The notes: generated by a model not told the origin, from the sequence alone. A DNA stretch of 64,000 nt from Floccularia luteovirens (GCA_009739215.1 VSJF01000004.1:1922001-1986000), one strand, 5' to 3'; counted from the stretch's first letter, positions 11,958 through 24,241 are shown. A program made the numbers and translations.

Positions 11958-12817
11958 TTTTTTCAGCTATCTTCTAGTGTTGTATATCTCGGAGGGGACG
12001 CGTGAAGTTGTGTGTGAGGTAGGTTTGTGCTATTTAACCCATAAGTGAAATGTTATGTTGAAATAACTTTTGGAGACTTACTATAGAATCGAAGAAAAGT
12101 GTATGGATCCGATATAACCAATGGATGAGGAAGATGATGATAAATTTTTTTTCAATAACAATATGTAGGTCACCTACGATTAGGTATGGTTATGAAAGTG
12201 TCGGGCTTGACCGGTGCGACCTTGTCCGCGAGGAGTCTATAGGGCCTCGACAAACAATTTATCCTTGAAAGGTCGGGAAAAGATGGAACTAGGCAGGCGA
12301 TTACTTTATAGTCCACGTCGACACAGGTTCTCTACAGTAACTTTACAGCGCAAGCTGTTTATGCTGCACAGCAGGTTGATGTTTTGTACCATGTTCGTTG
12401 GCCATCGATTTCATTAATTTCACAAACTTCTACATCAACAAAGAAAAATGCTATGAAGAAGTATGTGCTATGAATACACTGCCATATTAGAACTGGCGCT
12501 GGCGTTAAACGCGCATTACAAGATATCTCCGTTATCGATGCGCGAATATTCCGTGCCCGAGAAGTTTGTTGCAAGAAATGAAATGTGCATGTGGTCATCG
12601 TAGCAGAAGGAAACAAATTTGGTGGTGGACCTTTTGATTGTATCCAGAATTCGAGGTACTTTTAGGTTTGACTTTGGAAAGAAAAGCATAAAGTATACTA
12701 TGCACAGAATACATCGTATCAAGATTTTTAAATTACATCCTAAGGGAGGGATGGAGATTTTGACAAGAGGAAGAGTAAAGAAAGATGTGTAATACTTGCA
12801 CAACATGAGAATAATTT
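11958..12817. other. Intergenic region, ARG8 promoter and CWC21 3' flank
   Basis: The 860 bp are AT-rich toward the right. They contain the ARG8 upstream region and the 3' flank of the splicing-factor gene. Only shadow frames are present and I see no gene. Confidence 0.5.
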
Positions 12818-14273
12818 TCATGCACGGCTGCCACTGTCGCTTCTGCTTCGAGAACTGACAGACATGGATGATCCAGTTGACGCTGAACGGCCACGTCGTG
12901 ATCTCGACCTAGACCTAGAGCGAGAAGGTGAACGTGACCGGGATAAGGACCTAGACATTGTATCGCGGCGCCGAGGTGATGGTGATCGCATTCCACGGCG
13001 GGGTGGTGGAGAAGGCGAACGACCACCACGACGTGGAGGTGGAGAAGAACGTATACCAGGGGATGGAGACCGAGCACCACGACGTGGACGGGGTGACCGT
13101 GACCGCATGAAACGTGTTCCCTTTCTAGGAGGTAAAGGAGACCGACCATGTTGTGGAGGCGAGCGATCGCGCGTAGAACGACGTGCTTCTGGAGGTGGGG
13201 AAGAGCGTTCACGTGTGCGGTGTGGAGGTGTTGGTGGAGGGCTACGTTCACGTCTTGATGGGGGAGGAGGAGTGCCTGAGCGCATCCTTCGGCGTGGAGG
13301 TGAGCGTGATCTCGACCTAGATAGTGAACGGGGGCGCCGACGTGAAGGTGGTGAGACAGAACGAGAGTCAGCTCTTGGCGGAGGACGACGTGGAGGACTC
13401 TTGCTCCTGCTGCGGCCACGAGGGTCCCTCAGAGGAATGTCAGAACCTAGCTCACGATTTCTCATTTGAACGTCCCTATCCCTATCACGACGAGGAGCAG
13501 AAGGTGGTGGAGGCATCATTCCGCGGTCCTTATGTCGTAACCCTCCTTCCTCCATCTCTTTTCTCCTCCTATCCTCTTCTCTTCTGCGAAGTCTCTCACG
13601 TTCACGCCTCTCAGCCTCCCACTTATCCTTCTGATCCTGCATCCGTGCACGTTCCTCCTCTCGTTTACGTTCTCTCTCCTCCCGTTCCACAAGACGGCGT
13701 TGACGTTGCTCTTCTTGCTTCTCCTTATCAAACGCCTCGCCCTCCTGGTAGTCTGCGCGTGTACCTAACGCACGAGCCATCTTGGACAGTTCGGTTTGTT
13801 TTGCGGCGGCAATGCCATGTGTGTCCGAAGGCTTGAGACCTTTGGCTGGAGGAGCCATTGCAGCAAGGTTGGCGAGCAGCTTTTCACGCAGGGCAGAGAC
13901 CTGTTTTTGAATCTCATCTTCGTCAATACTTTATGAAGTTGAGTTAGCTGTTGGAGTTCCTTGTTGCAAGAGAAAGATAACCCACTCATTGTCTTCGAGT
14001 TGGAGTTGTAACTCTAGACATTTGACCTCAACTGTACGTTTTCGTTCATGCTCGAGGATAGCGGCATCAGGTTCTCTGTGCTTTGGAGGTGCAAGGCCCC
14101 AAGAGTTGTCCTGAGGAGTCTGCTGATGTGAACGAAGGGTTGAAAGATTGCGGATGACGTATCCATTTGTCCCGCTGTAATATTGCGAGTGTCGGGTTAG
14201 CGGCACAAGAGGTGGAGAAGAGCGAAAACACAGACCTTCCACGGGGAGTCGTAAGACCGATGCCGTTGTACAT
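12818..14273 (-). CDS. CWC21: Cwc21/SRRM2-like pre-mRNA splicing factor with RS tail
   Basis: Three exons. The first encodes MYNGIGLTTPRGS and the second continues GTNGYVIRNL, together the strongly conserved N-terminus of Cwc21 and SRRM2. The cwf21 domain follows (HERKRTVEVKCLEL, then DIDEDEIQKQVSALREKLL across the second intron). Residues from about 100 to 200 are a charged ER-rich coiled segment and the rest is a long RS/RSP repeat region. Cwc21 contacts Prp8 and Snu114 in the spliceosome next to the 5' splice site. The RS tail makes it closer in architecture to SRRM2 than to the short yeast protein. The plus-strand Arg/Gly-rich frame opposite it is an antisense shadow of the RS repeats. 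Confidence 0.86.
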
Positions 14274-14561
14274 ATTGCTGACGAGGACAAGGCAAGTTGG
14301 CTGTCGGTGAAAACAAAGAAAACAAAGCCACGTGATAAGTGGCGTGGCCCGGCAGGGAGAACGGCACAGATTAGTGGCTATGCAGTGACCACTCATTCAC
14401 GCTTATATTTAAGTCTTATAGTCTGCCTGAAAGTAATACCTACTCCTCTCCCTTATAATTATCATCCCTCTCCTTTTCATTCTAGCCATCATCTCTACTG
14501 AACTCCAGTCGCCATTACTTCCTCGTTACGGTCATTTACCCCACTTTGGCGCGGACTTCAA
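14274..14561. promoter_or_regulatory. Shared divergent promoter, CWC21 / CLD1-like
   Basis: A 288 bp head-to-head interval with a CACGTG E-box at 14329-14334 and pyrimidine-rich stretches near 14440-14500 on the hydrolase side. Regulatory role is inferred from position. Confidence 0.4.
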
Positions 14562-16177
14562 ATGGAGGCTCCAATTCTACAACCTTTACCTCCTGCGCGC
14601 GAAATTCCCAGTGCGTTCAGTGCCAGCGTCCGAAGTTGGTGGTCTGTAGGTGAAAAGCAGAGTGCGATCAGCGAAGAACGTCTCCTAAGGTCTGTATCTT
14701 GTTCTACAGCTTCATGTCAGACATGTGTTGACCTGCGCTTGTTTTTAAATACTCAGACGCCTTCCATTCTTCCGTCCAGACGGGCAACCCTCTCCAGATG
14801 CTCCTGCTGTAGCCCATTCCAGCCGTGTGCAACTAGATGATTCGAAACATTTCCTCAATACCCTCACAATCAGTAGTACCTCTAAAACTGACGGTGCCCC
14901 TCCCCCTGCAGTAATGCTTCACGGCTATGGTGCTGGTTTAGGCTTCTATTTCCGCAACTTTCCTGCCCTTGCACAGTGGGCGGCCCGGCGAGGCACTTCT
15001 GTATATGCACTTGACTGGCTGGGTATGGGTCGCTCAGCGCGTATTCCATTTCACGTGAAAGCACGGCGAGAGGATATTCCCGGACGTGTGGCAGAAGCCG
15101 AATCATTCTTTATTGATTCGCTAGAACAGTGGCGTCTGAAGATGGGACTAGACAGCATGACTCTGGTCGGACATTCATTGGGCGCTTATTTCAGTGTGGC
15201 TTATTCATTGAAATATCCTGAACGCGTTAATCGCCTCGTGTTACTCTCTCCTGCCGGTGTGCCTCGTGGCCCAGATGGTACCGATGAACCATCACGAGAA
15301 TTAACTGATGAAGCAGAGACTTCAACTCCGCGCCAGAGGGAAAAGTCATCTGTCGAACGGGCTACACGAGGAAAAATAGAGACTATTCACAACCAACAAA
15401 AAGCGAATAAGAATAATGAAACTCGCACACGAAAGCTGTTCACTTACCTATGGGAAGAAGGGTTCAGTCCATTCCAGGTGGTTCGCACAGCAGCAGTCTG
15501 GGGCCCCATGCTGATCGGAAAGGTATGTTTGTCCATCTCCGCGGCGCAAACGCTCCCATTGACATGAAACCGATCACTTAGTACTCTTCACGCCGTTTTT
15601 CTGGCCTATCTGAGGAGGAAACACGCGATATGCATGATTATATCATGAATATCACGATGGCTAAGGGTTCTGGAGAATATTGTATATGTGAGTATAACGC
15701 ACAACACCACCGTGCTGCAACCTCGTTTCACTGAAACAACTACGCAGCCCACCTCCTTGCGCCTGGTGCGCATGCGCGAATGCCCCTAGTCGATCGTATT
15801 GACGCTTTGAAGATTCCCGTGACATTCATCTGTACGTGTCTGTCCTTTTCACAGCAAATTCTTGAACTAATGCCCGTCTTGCATTAACTTCTTTTGGATC
15901 ATTGACATGATATTTATCAATACTTTAAAATAAAAGATGGTGACCATGACTGGATGGACCCAAAAGGTGGAGAAGAGAGTGTCGAACGACTGCGGAAAGC
16001 AGGAAACGGTCAAGGACGCATGTATATCGTGAATAATGCTGGTCATCACGGTCAGTGCAATGTTCTCTGCTTTTACTCTCCGAACTAATTTGCCTTACAT
16101 TAGTGTATCTCGATAACACGAAGGCAGTAAATGATTTAATCGTTCGTGACCTCGATCGAGACATATCACAAACATAG
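14562..16177 (+). CDS. Cld1/ABHD5-like alpha/beta hydrolase
   Basis: Six exons (14562-14689, 14757-15522, 15582-15687, 15748-15831, 15937-16050, 16104-16177) encode 423 residues. The oxyanion segment MLHGYGAGLGFYFRN, nucleophile elbow GHSLGAY, acid-bearing FIYGDHDWMDP and final NAGHHVYLDN supply Ser, Asp and His. The last also forms the H-X4-D motif of the CGI-58/ABHD5 group. Yeast relatives are Cld1 (mitochondrial cardiolipin phospholipase), Ict1 and Ecm18. The FIYGDHDWMD segment is assembled across an intron. A polar insert (near residues 205-250) interrupts the cap. Cardiolipin deacylation or lysophosphatidate acylation are possible; substrate cannot be decided from sequence. A presequence is not clear. 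Confidence 0.82.
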
Positions 16178-16565
16178 CCACTAATACCCAAAATATCTGA
16201 ATCTTTGTCCTCTACTTTTATCTTAGTTTCTCCTCTGTTATTGTTGTAATTGTCCGTTTGTTTGGTACATTAGAAATAAGTATTTTTGAACCAACTAGTT
16301 TATGTTTCTATGAGAGTTGGATGTAGTCACTCATCTACAGTGCATATCCTTCTATATAACTGTCTTTGTCTTGTCCAATAATCTCAAGAATGTGCGGAAT
16401 AGATATATAAATATTAAATAGTTGTTCCTGATAGAATGGATGGATAGGAAGAATATTATCATATTGGTACAATGTTTCTGCAAAAAGACAATGTTCTGAT
16501 ACAAGTAAAACCCGAAAACCCGCAGCGGAGAATTTTTTGGTGTGCACACAAGCGGTTGAGGTATG
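16178..16565. other. Convergent 3' intergenic region
   Basis: A 388 bp AT-rich interval between two convergent genes, presumably holding both 3' UTRs and polyadenylation signals. No gene seen. Confidence 0.5.
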
Positions 16566-18591
16566 TCAGTTCGAGATATTTGCAGGGGGGTTCATGATAT
16601 TGATCGGGCGTTCAGGATATCTATGCATTATATCAGACAAAAGAGCTAGAAGCAATAGATATCAAAACACATACCGGGCTTTTATCCGTGCCGCAAGTTC
16701 CTCTTCGTAAATTTGATCGGGACCCAGTTGGTTGCCTAAAGTTAACCATCTATTAAAAAATAAAGGAATAGTAAGAGATCCATCAGTATGAAGGAGTATG
16801 ATTGTGTTAAAATGCATACCCAGGTCGCGTATTATGTCTCCTTCCAAAAATTTCGATTTTGCGCCCTCCAGGACACATACGCTCAATAAGACCATACACC
16901 TCGTCTGGTTTACGACTCGTCTCTCGTACTTCAGATACTATCACATCGGTATCCAGGCCACGGTTCGCCCAAGCTGGCATCTTGAGCGCCCCTGACTCAT
17001 CTGCGACTGTTTTGACCCCTACAAGCATGTGTTCCTTTGTATGATTTAACCAGTGTCCTGTGCGTCCAGTGCGAATGACACGCTGAAGCTGCGTGGAGGA
17101 GTTACAGCCATGAATTTTGAATTTTGAATGAGAAAGGATATACTTGGTTTGTTTTTACCCAAACGACCTCATCTACTCGAGTATATCCCCATACTCGTAA
17201 ACACTCGCGTCCGACCTCCATTGCTCGTCCGGTAACCCAAAGAAAGAGTAATCCTTCATCTTGTAACGTAGGAATGGGCATTGCACGCATCTCATCGTCA
17301 GTCATGGTGCCGTAAGGAAGCTGTGAACATTTATGAATATAAGATTTCCCGACGATTTAGAAAGTGGAATTACACTCATGTGGATGTCCCATGGTGGATC
17401 GGCCATGATGACGTGAAATTTTCCCAGAACCGAATAGTCGAAGCGCCGAAGGTCACAATTGATCCATTGTGGAGGAAGCTAAAGATTATTTAAAACAATG
17501 CGACAAGACCGAGAGTCAAAGCGCATACAGGAGTAGTTTCCTTCCCCATAGGACCAAGCCCGATATTTAACTTGTAACTCTTGGTACGTGATACTCCTTT
17601 GGCTTTTCCACGAGTTTTGTTTGAATCTTCATCGGCAAAGTCCCAATCTACCTCGTAATGTAGGTAGCGGCAAGGTGCTTTCTCCTTTCCACGTCCTCCA
17701 GCACCTAAACCATTCGGTAAGGAAACAGGACCACGGTTGTTTTGCAGCGGCATTCCATGATTGTGAGTTGAGCCAGGAAACGGAGGAATAGAAGGTGATT
17801 GAGCGTAAGTTGGCTCGGAATAGCAAGTGTTAAGGTATGAGCAGTGTCCTAAAGTTGGGTCTGTGTGGGGACGGATCAGTGGACGAAAATGAACGCGGTC
17901 GCATATTGTTATGTTTGTCGTATCAGCCAGAGAAGAGGGTGAAGATAGACGCCGTGCTTTAATGCAGTCTTCCTTTGTGATATTTGTGCATATGGCCTCG
18001 AATTTTTCTTCAGCGGAACGAAACTGTATAAGTTTGTATAAGATATACATTCAAGTAATCACAAAATATACTGACTTGTTCAGCAAGAAGATGGCCCTTC
18101 GCCGTGCCGCGTTGAAAAATAGAGTATACTTCCCTCAACTCCTTTGAAAGACTGCCAAGAGTTGAAGCGGGCGGACGAGTTATGCTATCCTCTGCTTGTT
18201 CTTCTTCTTCGTCACCAGCAGCCGAGTCCGCATCTTCATCCACAATTCGTTTTCGTTTTAGCGGGTTGAATGATTCGGTTGAAGGTAAACATGGAGTTGA
18301 CGCAAGGGACAACTCCCAAATTGTCATATCCCCTGTACCAGGCTCCCTAGATAGGGATATCCTGCCATCGACCCATGTTTTGGAAAGGTCCTCCAGAATA
18401 CCCTCAAAGCGAGAAAGGTTTGTTAATTTAAAGCGCGGAACTTGATTTGAAGGTAGAAGCCCTGTTGGTGTTTTAGTCGTCATCACGCGTGTGAGGAGGT
18501 CGAAGGAGGTGATTGGAGTAGGTACTTTTTTGGCCTTGCAGAGCGTTGTGAGCGCGGCCATGGCCACAACCTTGAGCTCATCGTCAGACAT
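16566..18591 (-). CDS. IME4: N6-adenosine-mRNA methyltransferase, Ime4/METTL3 family
   Basis: Seven exons (18076-18591, 17529-18023, 17374-17478, 17144-17320, 16820-17088, 16675-16749, 16566-16620) give 563 residues from MSDDEL; an in-frame ATG at 18675 would add 28. The N-terminal third is helical and acidic. Next come the Cys/His segment with [16 protein letters not shown] and HCSYLNTC...CRYLHYE, equivalent to the METTL3 zinc fingers. The MT-A70 domain has [11 protein letters not shown], the catalytic DPPW (about residue 364), DIHMSLPYGTM across an intron, [13 protein letters not shown] and [11 protein letters not shown]. The last short exon gives RYPERP, matching the RYPDG end of METTL3. 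Catalytic residues are intact, so it is predicted to be an active m6A writer. It would normally need a METTL14/Kar4-like partner, absent from this window. Confidence 0.93.
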
Positions 18592-18675
18592 GTTGAGCTC
18601 AAGGGCTCGCTTGGGTTTTAGACTTGGTATCTCCGCTCCGGTTCGGTACTTACACTTAGCCAAGCAAGAACACAC

Positions 18676-21087
18676 ACTTCAAGCCTCTTGTATCTATAGA
18701 CTATATCGTTCTCCACAAACAAAACCTAGTTACATGGACTTCAGTACATACTACGATGCCAGTCACTTCAGAACATCTAGCTGATTGTCGTATATCAGAG
18801 TGTAAGTGCAGAACCTGCTCTTTCACTCATTCCCAGTGCATAGAGTGATAATAATCTCCTTCTCACTCCAATGCACTGCAATAAATGTAGGCTCTTGCAT
18901 ATTTTCTAGGATAGAAACAGTAAACTGATATATCAGAAGGCCGCCAAAGAACATCGACGTCCGTTCTCTCATCATAATATGATGCTCACATCGTTCAAAC
19001 TGTGACTTGCGGAGGCTTGACTGAGAGTGAGCGCCCTCTAGTTAATTGGTGCTCCCGGGTAGGAAAAGACCCAAGACTATGTTGTCTGCTGCATCTGACG
19101 GTATACAAGCCCTAACCCATAGTAACAGTATCGACAAGGTATGTCATGTTATCGTATCTGAGAAGAAGCATTGTTTATTGGATGATTTGTTTCATTGTTT
19201 AAAGAAGGGAGTTTGTGTTGTTTATCATGTTGGATTATAAAAGTGTTCCTATAACAATGTCTCCTGGTGAGGAGGACTGCAGTATTTCTATCTTTTTGCT
19301 CACTATTTCTTTGCATCACGATACGACGAAAGTTGAGCTATAGATCTATCAATAACCGTCTGAAACGAAAACGTTGCAGTTCAGCTCCCTAGTAGATTCT
19401 TTAAAGCATTCAATATTCAAAGGACATGCCACCAAGAAACTTCATCACCTCCCCCAGCTCCTAGAACCTCATGCCTTCTCCTTCCGCAACATTTAAGATA
19501 CCAAAAACCTAAGCGGAGAAAGGATCAGCTTTAGCACATCACATATTGCGGCTGTCGCATATCGTACATGTGGATGATCTATCAAAATTTAGGCAACTCG
19601 GTGCACCATTCAAACCGTGCCCACGGGTGTCAATGCGTCATTATTTGCATTTGTGACATATTACATTGTCAAAAAAACGCCCTGAATATCGTCGTTGGAT
19701 TTTGTGGTTGTCCTTTTCTAGTCTATTATTCATGTAGGAACGACCAACCTTGCGTACAACATACAGTTCAATGAGGCTACTTTCGTCAATGAACGCAGTT
19801 ATCCAAATGGCCCGCCTACATTTTATTAAAGGAAAGATATAAGAATAGTTTGTTTACTATTTCTTGTAGACGATCTGTTAGTGTGTCTCCATATCACATG
19901 CATTATTGACACATAGGTCTAATTCAATTATCAAACTAGCTCTATCGTATGACAATAGTTTGGGAATTTGTATGGTACATCATCGCTGTGCCCATTTGTC
20001 TATACATATCCACAATTGGTCAGTCGCCTTGCCATTCTGGCACAAGTCAGGATTCTTCGTCTCTTTTTTACGCCTTGTTCTGATTCCTTCGCATGAAGCT
20101 ATGGTAATTTTGATGAAAAACTGCAAAACCCAACAATGTTCTTAGGGAAAGCAGCCGTCGCTTTCCCAGCTTGGGTGATGTTGATGGCTACCAATATTCT
20201 ACTTACCTTAATGATTACTGTACGGATCTTGGTAATCTGGCGCAGCCTGCGGTCCATGCTTGGTAGCAACTTCGGACAAATGTAAACCAGGATCGTTTTC
20301 ATTGTAGTGGAAGCAATGGCTCTATAATCTACATTCTTTGAGGAAACCAACCACTCGGCAGTGAACGTTAACGCAAACGTTTAATTATAAGATTAATAAT
20401 ATGAAATGTACGCAAAGTTCCGTTCATTGTATATTAGATTTTTGCCGTACATACATACGTACGTGATATCATAAGGATGTATCGATCATATCGGACTAGC
20501 CGATATCTTAATCTAAAAATAGTTCATAGTTTCATGTTGAAGGGAGTATACGTACGTACAGTTCGAAATGCAGTTGAAAAAAGTTGTGCTTCCTGATAAT
20601 AAAATAAGCCGACAACACCATCAGATTGTAGCCCTATACAAAACAGCACCCACTGGCTTGTATCAACACAAGCGCTCACCATCAATCATTTATCATTGGA
20701 CAGTCTTCTTTGTAAGCTTTCACAGCTTGGTCTTTATAGCTTTTCCATACATCCTGAGTTTCAGATTCTCAATGGCAAGTGCCCCTAATTTATATTTACT
20801 GACCGAATAATCTTGAAACAGGGATTCATCAATCCTATATATAAAGCTGACAGTTCGGAAAGTTTGAATCCCCGTTATGGAGATATAGCATTCCGACTAC
20901 TCTGTGCTTACAGAAAAACCCGCTTTAATAATAGAGTTGGTGGGAGTTATGATGGATCACGGTTATTGATTATGCAGGTTCATTGTCCGTCGTAGACCGA
21001 CGCAACAATATATTATTTACCAATATTGTAATTATCAACCGCATATATTTAACAGCTTCAACTCGAGATTGCACAATACACGTCGGG
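18676..21087. other. AT-rich gene-poor region
   Basis: About 2.4 kb with only short, domain-free open frames (up to about 80 codons). Small CGTACGTA-type runs occur near 20455 and 20550. No RNA gene or transposon terminus was recognized. Degenerate repeats may be present but cannot be shown without a search. Confidence 0.45.
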
Positions 21088-21882
21088 CTACCATGGTATC
21101 TCTTGGCCAGCCCAGTCCCATAGTTTGCCTCTTTGATCGGTTCTGAGGTTTTTGACCACATTTATCAAATTATCAGCGGCGTCTGTGGGTTCAAACAGTT
21201 GATCTTTGACCGCCGAATGCCAAAATCCCTTGCTGAGGTCAGTTTTTACCGTGCCAGGGTGGACGCCGATACACATTGCATCCGTCTTTCTATTCTGTAA
21301 ATATAGGTCGAATGTTTTTACTACCTGGTTGAGCGCAGCTTTTGATGAGCGATAGGAGTACCATCCACCGCGCTTGTTATCCTCGATGGATCCAACCCGG
21401 GCCGTTACGTGAACCCACTTAGCCGGAAGAGGGTTTATGTTTTTTAGGCGTGACGGAGGAAGGAAACGTGAGAAATGCTTTATGAGAAGGAGGTGGGAAA
21501 TAACATTGATCTGGAAGGTCTCTTTCAAATGCTCAAAATCTAGGTCGGACGGCTGTTTCTCCGGATAAAGGACGCCGCCTGTGAGGAACGCCGTATTTAT
21601 GTAAGAGTCAGATTTGAAAGTTTTGTGAAGGTGATCCGAGAGAGAATCTGCAGCTGATTTGATAGAATCTTCAGATGTGAGGTTGAGATGTAGCAAGTGT
21701 AATCGTTTGGGATCAATATCTTGCATTGGCTCAAGAATTTTCTTTTTTACTTCTTCGTCAGTCGCAGTTGTGCGATGGCTTGCATATACTGGGAAGTTTG
21801 TTGTGCGAAGGAATTGACGAGTTAGAGCAACGGAAAGACCACGGGTTGCACCCGGAATAACAAGGATGAATGGGTTGGGCAT
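21088..21882 (-). CDS. Short-chain dehydrogenase/reductase (SDR), intronless
   Basis: A 264-residue classical SDR in one exon, unusual for this intron-rich window. The N-terminal Rossmann strand and glycine turn read LVIPGATRGLS (a TGxxxGxG variant with Pro in place of Thr). Asn-containing INTAFLTGG, the VHVTARVGSI strand and the YSYRSSK active site (YxxxK) follow, then VHPGTVKTDLSKGF after the active site. The fold predicts an NAD(P)(H)-dependent oxidoreductase or C-factor-like protein; the substrate is unknown. A CACGTG motif lies 99 bp upstream of the start (21981-21986). Confidence 0.9.
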   Translation of the reverse strand: MPNPFILVIPGATRGLSVALTRQFLRTTNFPVYASHRTTATDEEVKKKILEPMQDIDPKRLHLLHLNLTSEDSIKSAADSLSDHLHKTFKSDSYINTAFLTGGVLYPEKQPSDLDFEHLKETFQINVISHLLLIKHFSRFLPPSRLKNINPLPAKWVHVTARVGSIEDNKRGGWYSYRSSKAALNQVVKTFDLYLQNRKTDAMCIGVHPGTVKTDLSKGFWHSAVKDQLFEPTDAADNLINVVKNLRTDQRGKLWDWAGQEIPW

Positions 21883-22205
21883 GTTTGATTGAAGATGGAG
21901 CTAAGGTCGTGTTCAATATGTATAGCTTGAAGGTATGAAAGACCAATTGATGTCATTTATTAATTGTCAGAATTGGCGTCACGTGCCAATATGGTCGTAA
22001 CAACTCCTGCCATCTGCTCGTCTGCCTATCGCAGGTCCGAAATATAATAGAATAAGAAATACAGATATACTCAATGGCGCGTACGTTAAACTGTGTCCGA
22101 GAAAACAAACATGAGAAAAAGGACTAAAAACAATGAATCCCGCTCTACCAGCGTTGTGTAGGAACATGTATTATATGCAAGTGGGCTGTAACAATGGAGT
22201 GTCGT

Positions 22206-22951
22206 TCAATCGTCGTCAAGCTCGCGGACCACTCTGGTCAGTGAGGACGCCAGTGCGTATATTTTTTCTAGGTCTCTGTTCGTTTGCGTTTGTAGTCGTC
22301 TCGCTGTAGATTCCAATTCGTTGATAGATTTCAATAGTTGGGAGCGACTTCCCAAGCCACTAGAAGTCTTTCCGGAGCGGCGCTTTTTGTTCATCTTAGC
22401 TGGAGGCTCATGACCGTCATCACTACGCTCGTCTTCGCTCTCTAATCCGCCATTTTGTGATGTGCCTGGTTTTGAAGAACCTGCTTTGCGTTTAGGGCGC
22501 ACTTGCCACGTTGGCTGCTCTGCCGCGTTGTTCTTCTGAGTGGTCGGTGCCTTACGTGGCGCTGATAGTTTAGAGCGTCAGTCATCACTCATGTCCCGCT
22601 GAATGTGTACGCTTACACGCGTGCTTACCCCGAGCCGGTCCAGTACTATTACTGCATTTCTGTTTCAAACGCTTGCAATACTCACAGCGTGCTCCCGCGA
22701 TCCCTTTACAAATTTTATTAGTCCGTACGCAACGTTCGCATGGGTTGGGCGGGTAGACGGTAGACATCTGAAGGGTGTATAAGAGTGCGCGAGAGGGAGT
22801 GAGGATGAGAGCGTCTTACCGTGTACCCCTCGACCTGCTCAATTTCGGGTTCCTCCTCGCGGTCATGCCCCTCTAATTCGTCCACATTCCTATTGTCTTC
22901 TTCTTCTACTTTGTGTTCTTCTTTGCTGCGGCTCTTGTTAGGGTGTTCCAT
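22206..22951 (-). CDS. Small Zn2Cys6 zinc-cluster protein
   Basis: Three exons. Exon 1 (from 22951; an alternative ATG lies 15 bp upstream) is very acidic. Exon 2 encodes CERCVRTNKICKGIAGARC, continuing EYCKRLKQKC, a Zn2Cys6 cluster with C-X2-C-X6-C-X7-C-X2-C-X6-C spacing. The donor is the GTAAGC after GKHA codons, which keeps frame with exon 3. Exon 3 is basic with two nuclear-localization-like runs (RPKRKA, KKRRSGK), then a 50-residue leucine/arginine helix that could dimerize, ending ELDDD. At about 190 residues it lacks the large middle-homology region of typical zinc-cluster activators. It is probably a small DNA-binding regulator; targets are unknown. Confidence 0.82.
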
Positions 22952-23601
22952 AGTGATGGTTTTCACGAGACTGGTGTTACAATTTCAACGGAGATACTGC
23001 TGGTCTTGGGCACGGAAAGGCGGCACCGCTAAACAAAAACAAGCGTCGACAAACCAGGAATGATCCTGAGAACAGACACCAAGCTTACTTTAACTTGATT
23101 GGGCAAGTAGGAAAATGACGGGGGCACACGGTTACCGAACGGAATTATGCGCTGCAGCGGTTTTGCATAAAGAACGTGTTTGTCTTTGTCTGTGAACAAT
23201 AGACAGTTGCCGTCAATGGAAATTGTGTAATGTCTAAAAAACCCGCTACATAGAGACGTACGCCCTTACCGTGGCTCTTCTCTACTTGTAATATTACATA
23301 ACTCATTGCTTACGTGCTCAGAGCGCCATCGGAGGTAACTAGAGTACAGCCAGTCTTATTTCTATGCACTGGTGTTATGACAACTAGGAGCAAATTGTAT
23401 GTACGATACCTAGAGTAACCCTTCCATTGCGGCAAACATAAGTCTCGTATAATACTTTCAATTCAAGCCTGTGCAAGTTTTCACCCGATGTTTGCTCTTG
23501 CTTGGTCTCAATGGCACCACCAAACAATCAATTCGAGATTTACGGTTTAGTGGCTGCCAACAAGTATTTCCCAAGAGTTGTACTCAGTTTTTTGACGGCA
23601 G
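22952..23601. other. Intergenic region
   Basis: 650 bp between the divergently placed Zn2Cys6 gene and the small unknown gene; it must hold both promoters. The open frame at 23502-23732 overlaps the following gene in another frame and is treated as a shadow. Confidence 0.45.
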
Positions 23602-24241
23602 ATGATGTTCTTCCAGAGTATTCGTGCCGTCAAACTGCCAAGCGTACACCCAACCTTTGGTCCATCAAATATGCACGTACGAGGGATTCGAATGAGGCGT
23701 TCATTTGGATTAACTCCAGAAAGTATACTTAGAGATGAAAAGGAATTGGAGGTCTGTCACCTGTTGATTTAGTTCATATTTCCACTGAGGCGGTGGCATT
23801 GTTAGATATTACAAATTAGGCTTTCAAAACTGAAGGCAAGAATATCAAGAGAGGAGAAGGAACAAATCAAAGTCCTGACATTAGGGGATGGAGTTGAGGA
23901 AGATACGGATTTAGCTAGTAAGCACAAGTTACTGATAGCTCTTCTCAAACCGAAAAGAAATGGTAATTTGCAGAACAATTGTGGGGCGATGTCCTTACTA
24001 AAGAAGACCGCCTTAAATTGTCCACGTACGGGATAACATCCAGTCAGTGTAACCGCCTTGACTGACAAAGCTCGTTTACTTAATACGCGCAGTGGATGAT
24101 TTAGTCTCTGCTTACCAGTCAGCCGACGCCGCTCTTTCACGTTCCCCACACTCAAACCCTGAACTTCTACCACCGAAACTATTTGAAGCTTATCAAATTT
24201 TCAGAGAACAAAGTTCTCATAATACACCAGATAAAAAATAG
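23602..24241 (+). CDS. Small conserved-looking protein, possibly mitochondrial, function unknown
   Basis: I reconstructed this gene from splice signals; no exon is long. Exons are 23602-23751, 23806-23917, 23974-24042 and 24093-24241, joining in frame to 159 residues. An in-frame TGA precedes the ATG pair. The N-terminus (MMFFQSIRAVKLPSV...RGIRMRRSF) is rich in Arg and hydrophobic residues with no acidic residue for 40 positions, like an import presequence. Residues 45-70 form a charged heptad-like helix (DEKELEILQIRLSKLKARI). The C-terminal half contains LWGDVLTKEDRLKL and LVSAYQSADAAL. I do not recognize the family. Four compatible introns and a coherent charged protein argue that it is real. 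Confidence 0.6.

Noticed and set aside
12864..13836. Long plus-strand open frames (201 and 170 codons)
   Set aside because: They lie opposite the RS/ER-rich part of the Cwc21-like gene; repetitive codons keep the antisense strand open. Composition is Arg/Gly/Asp-monotone without a domain.
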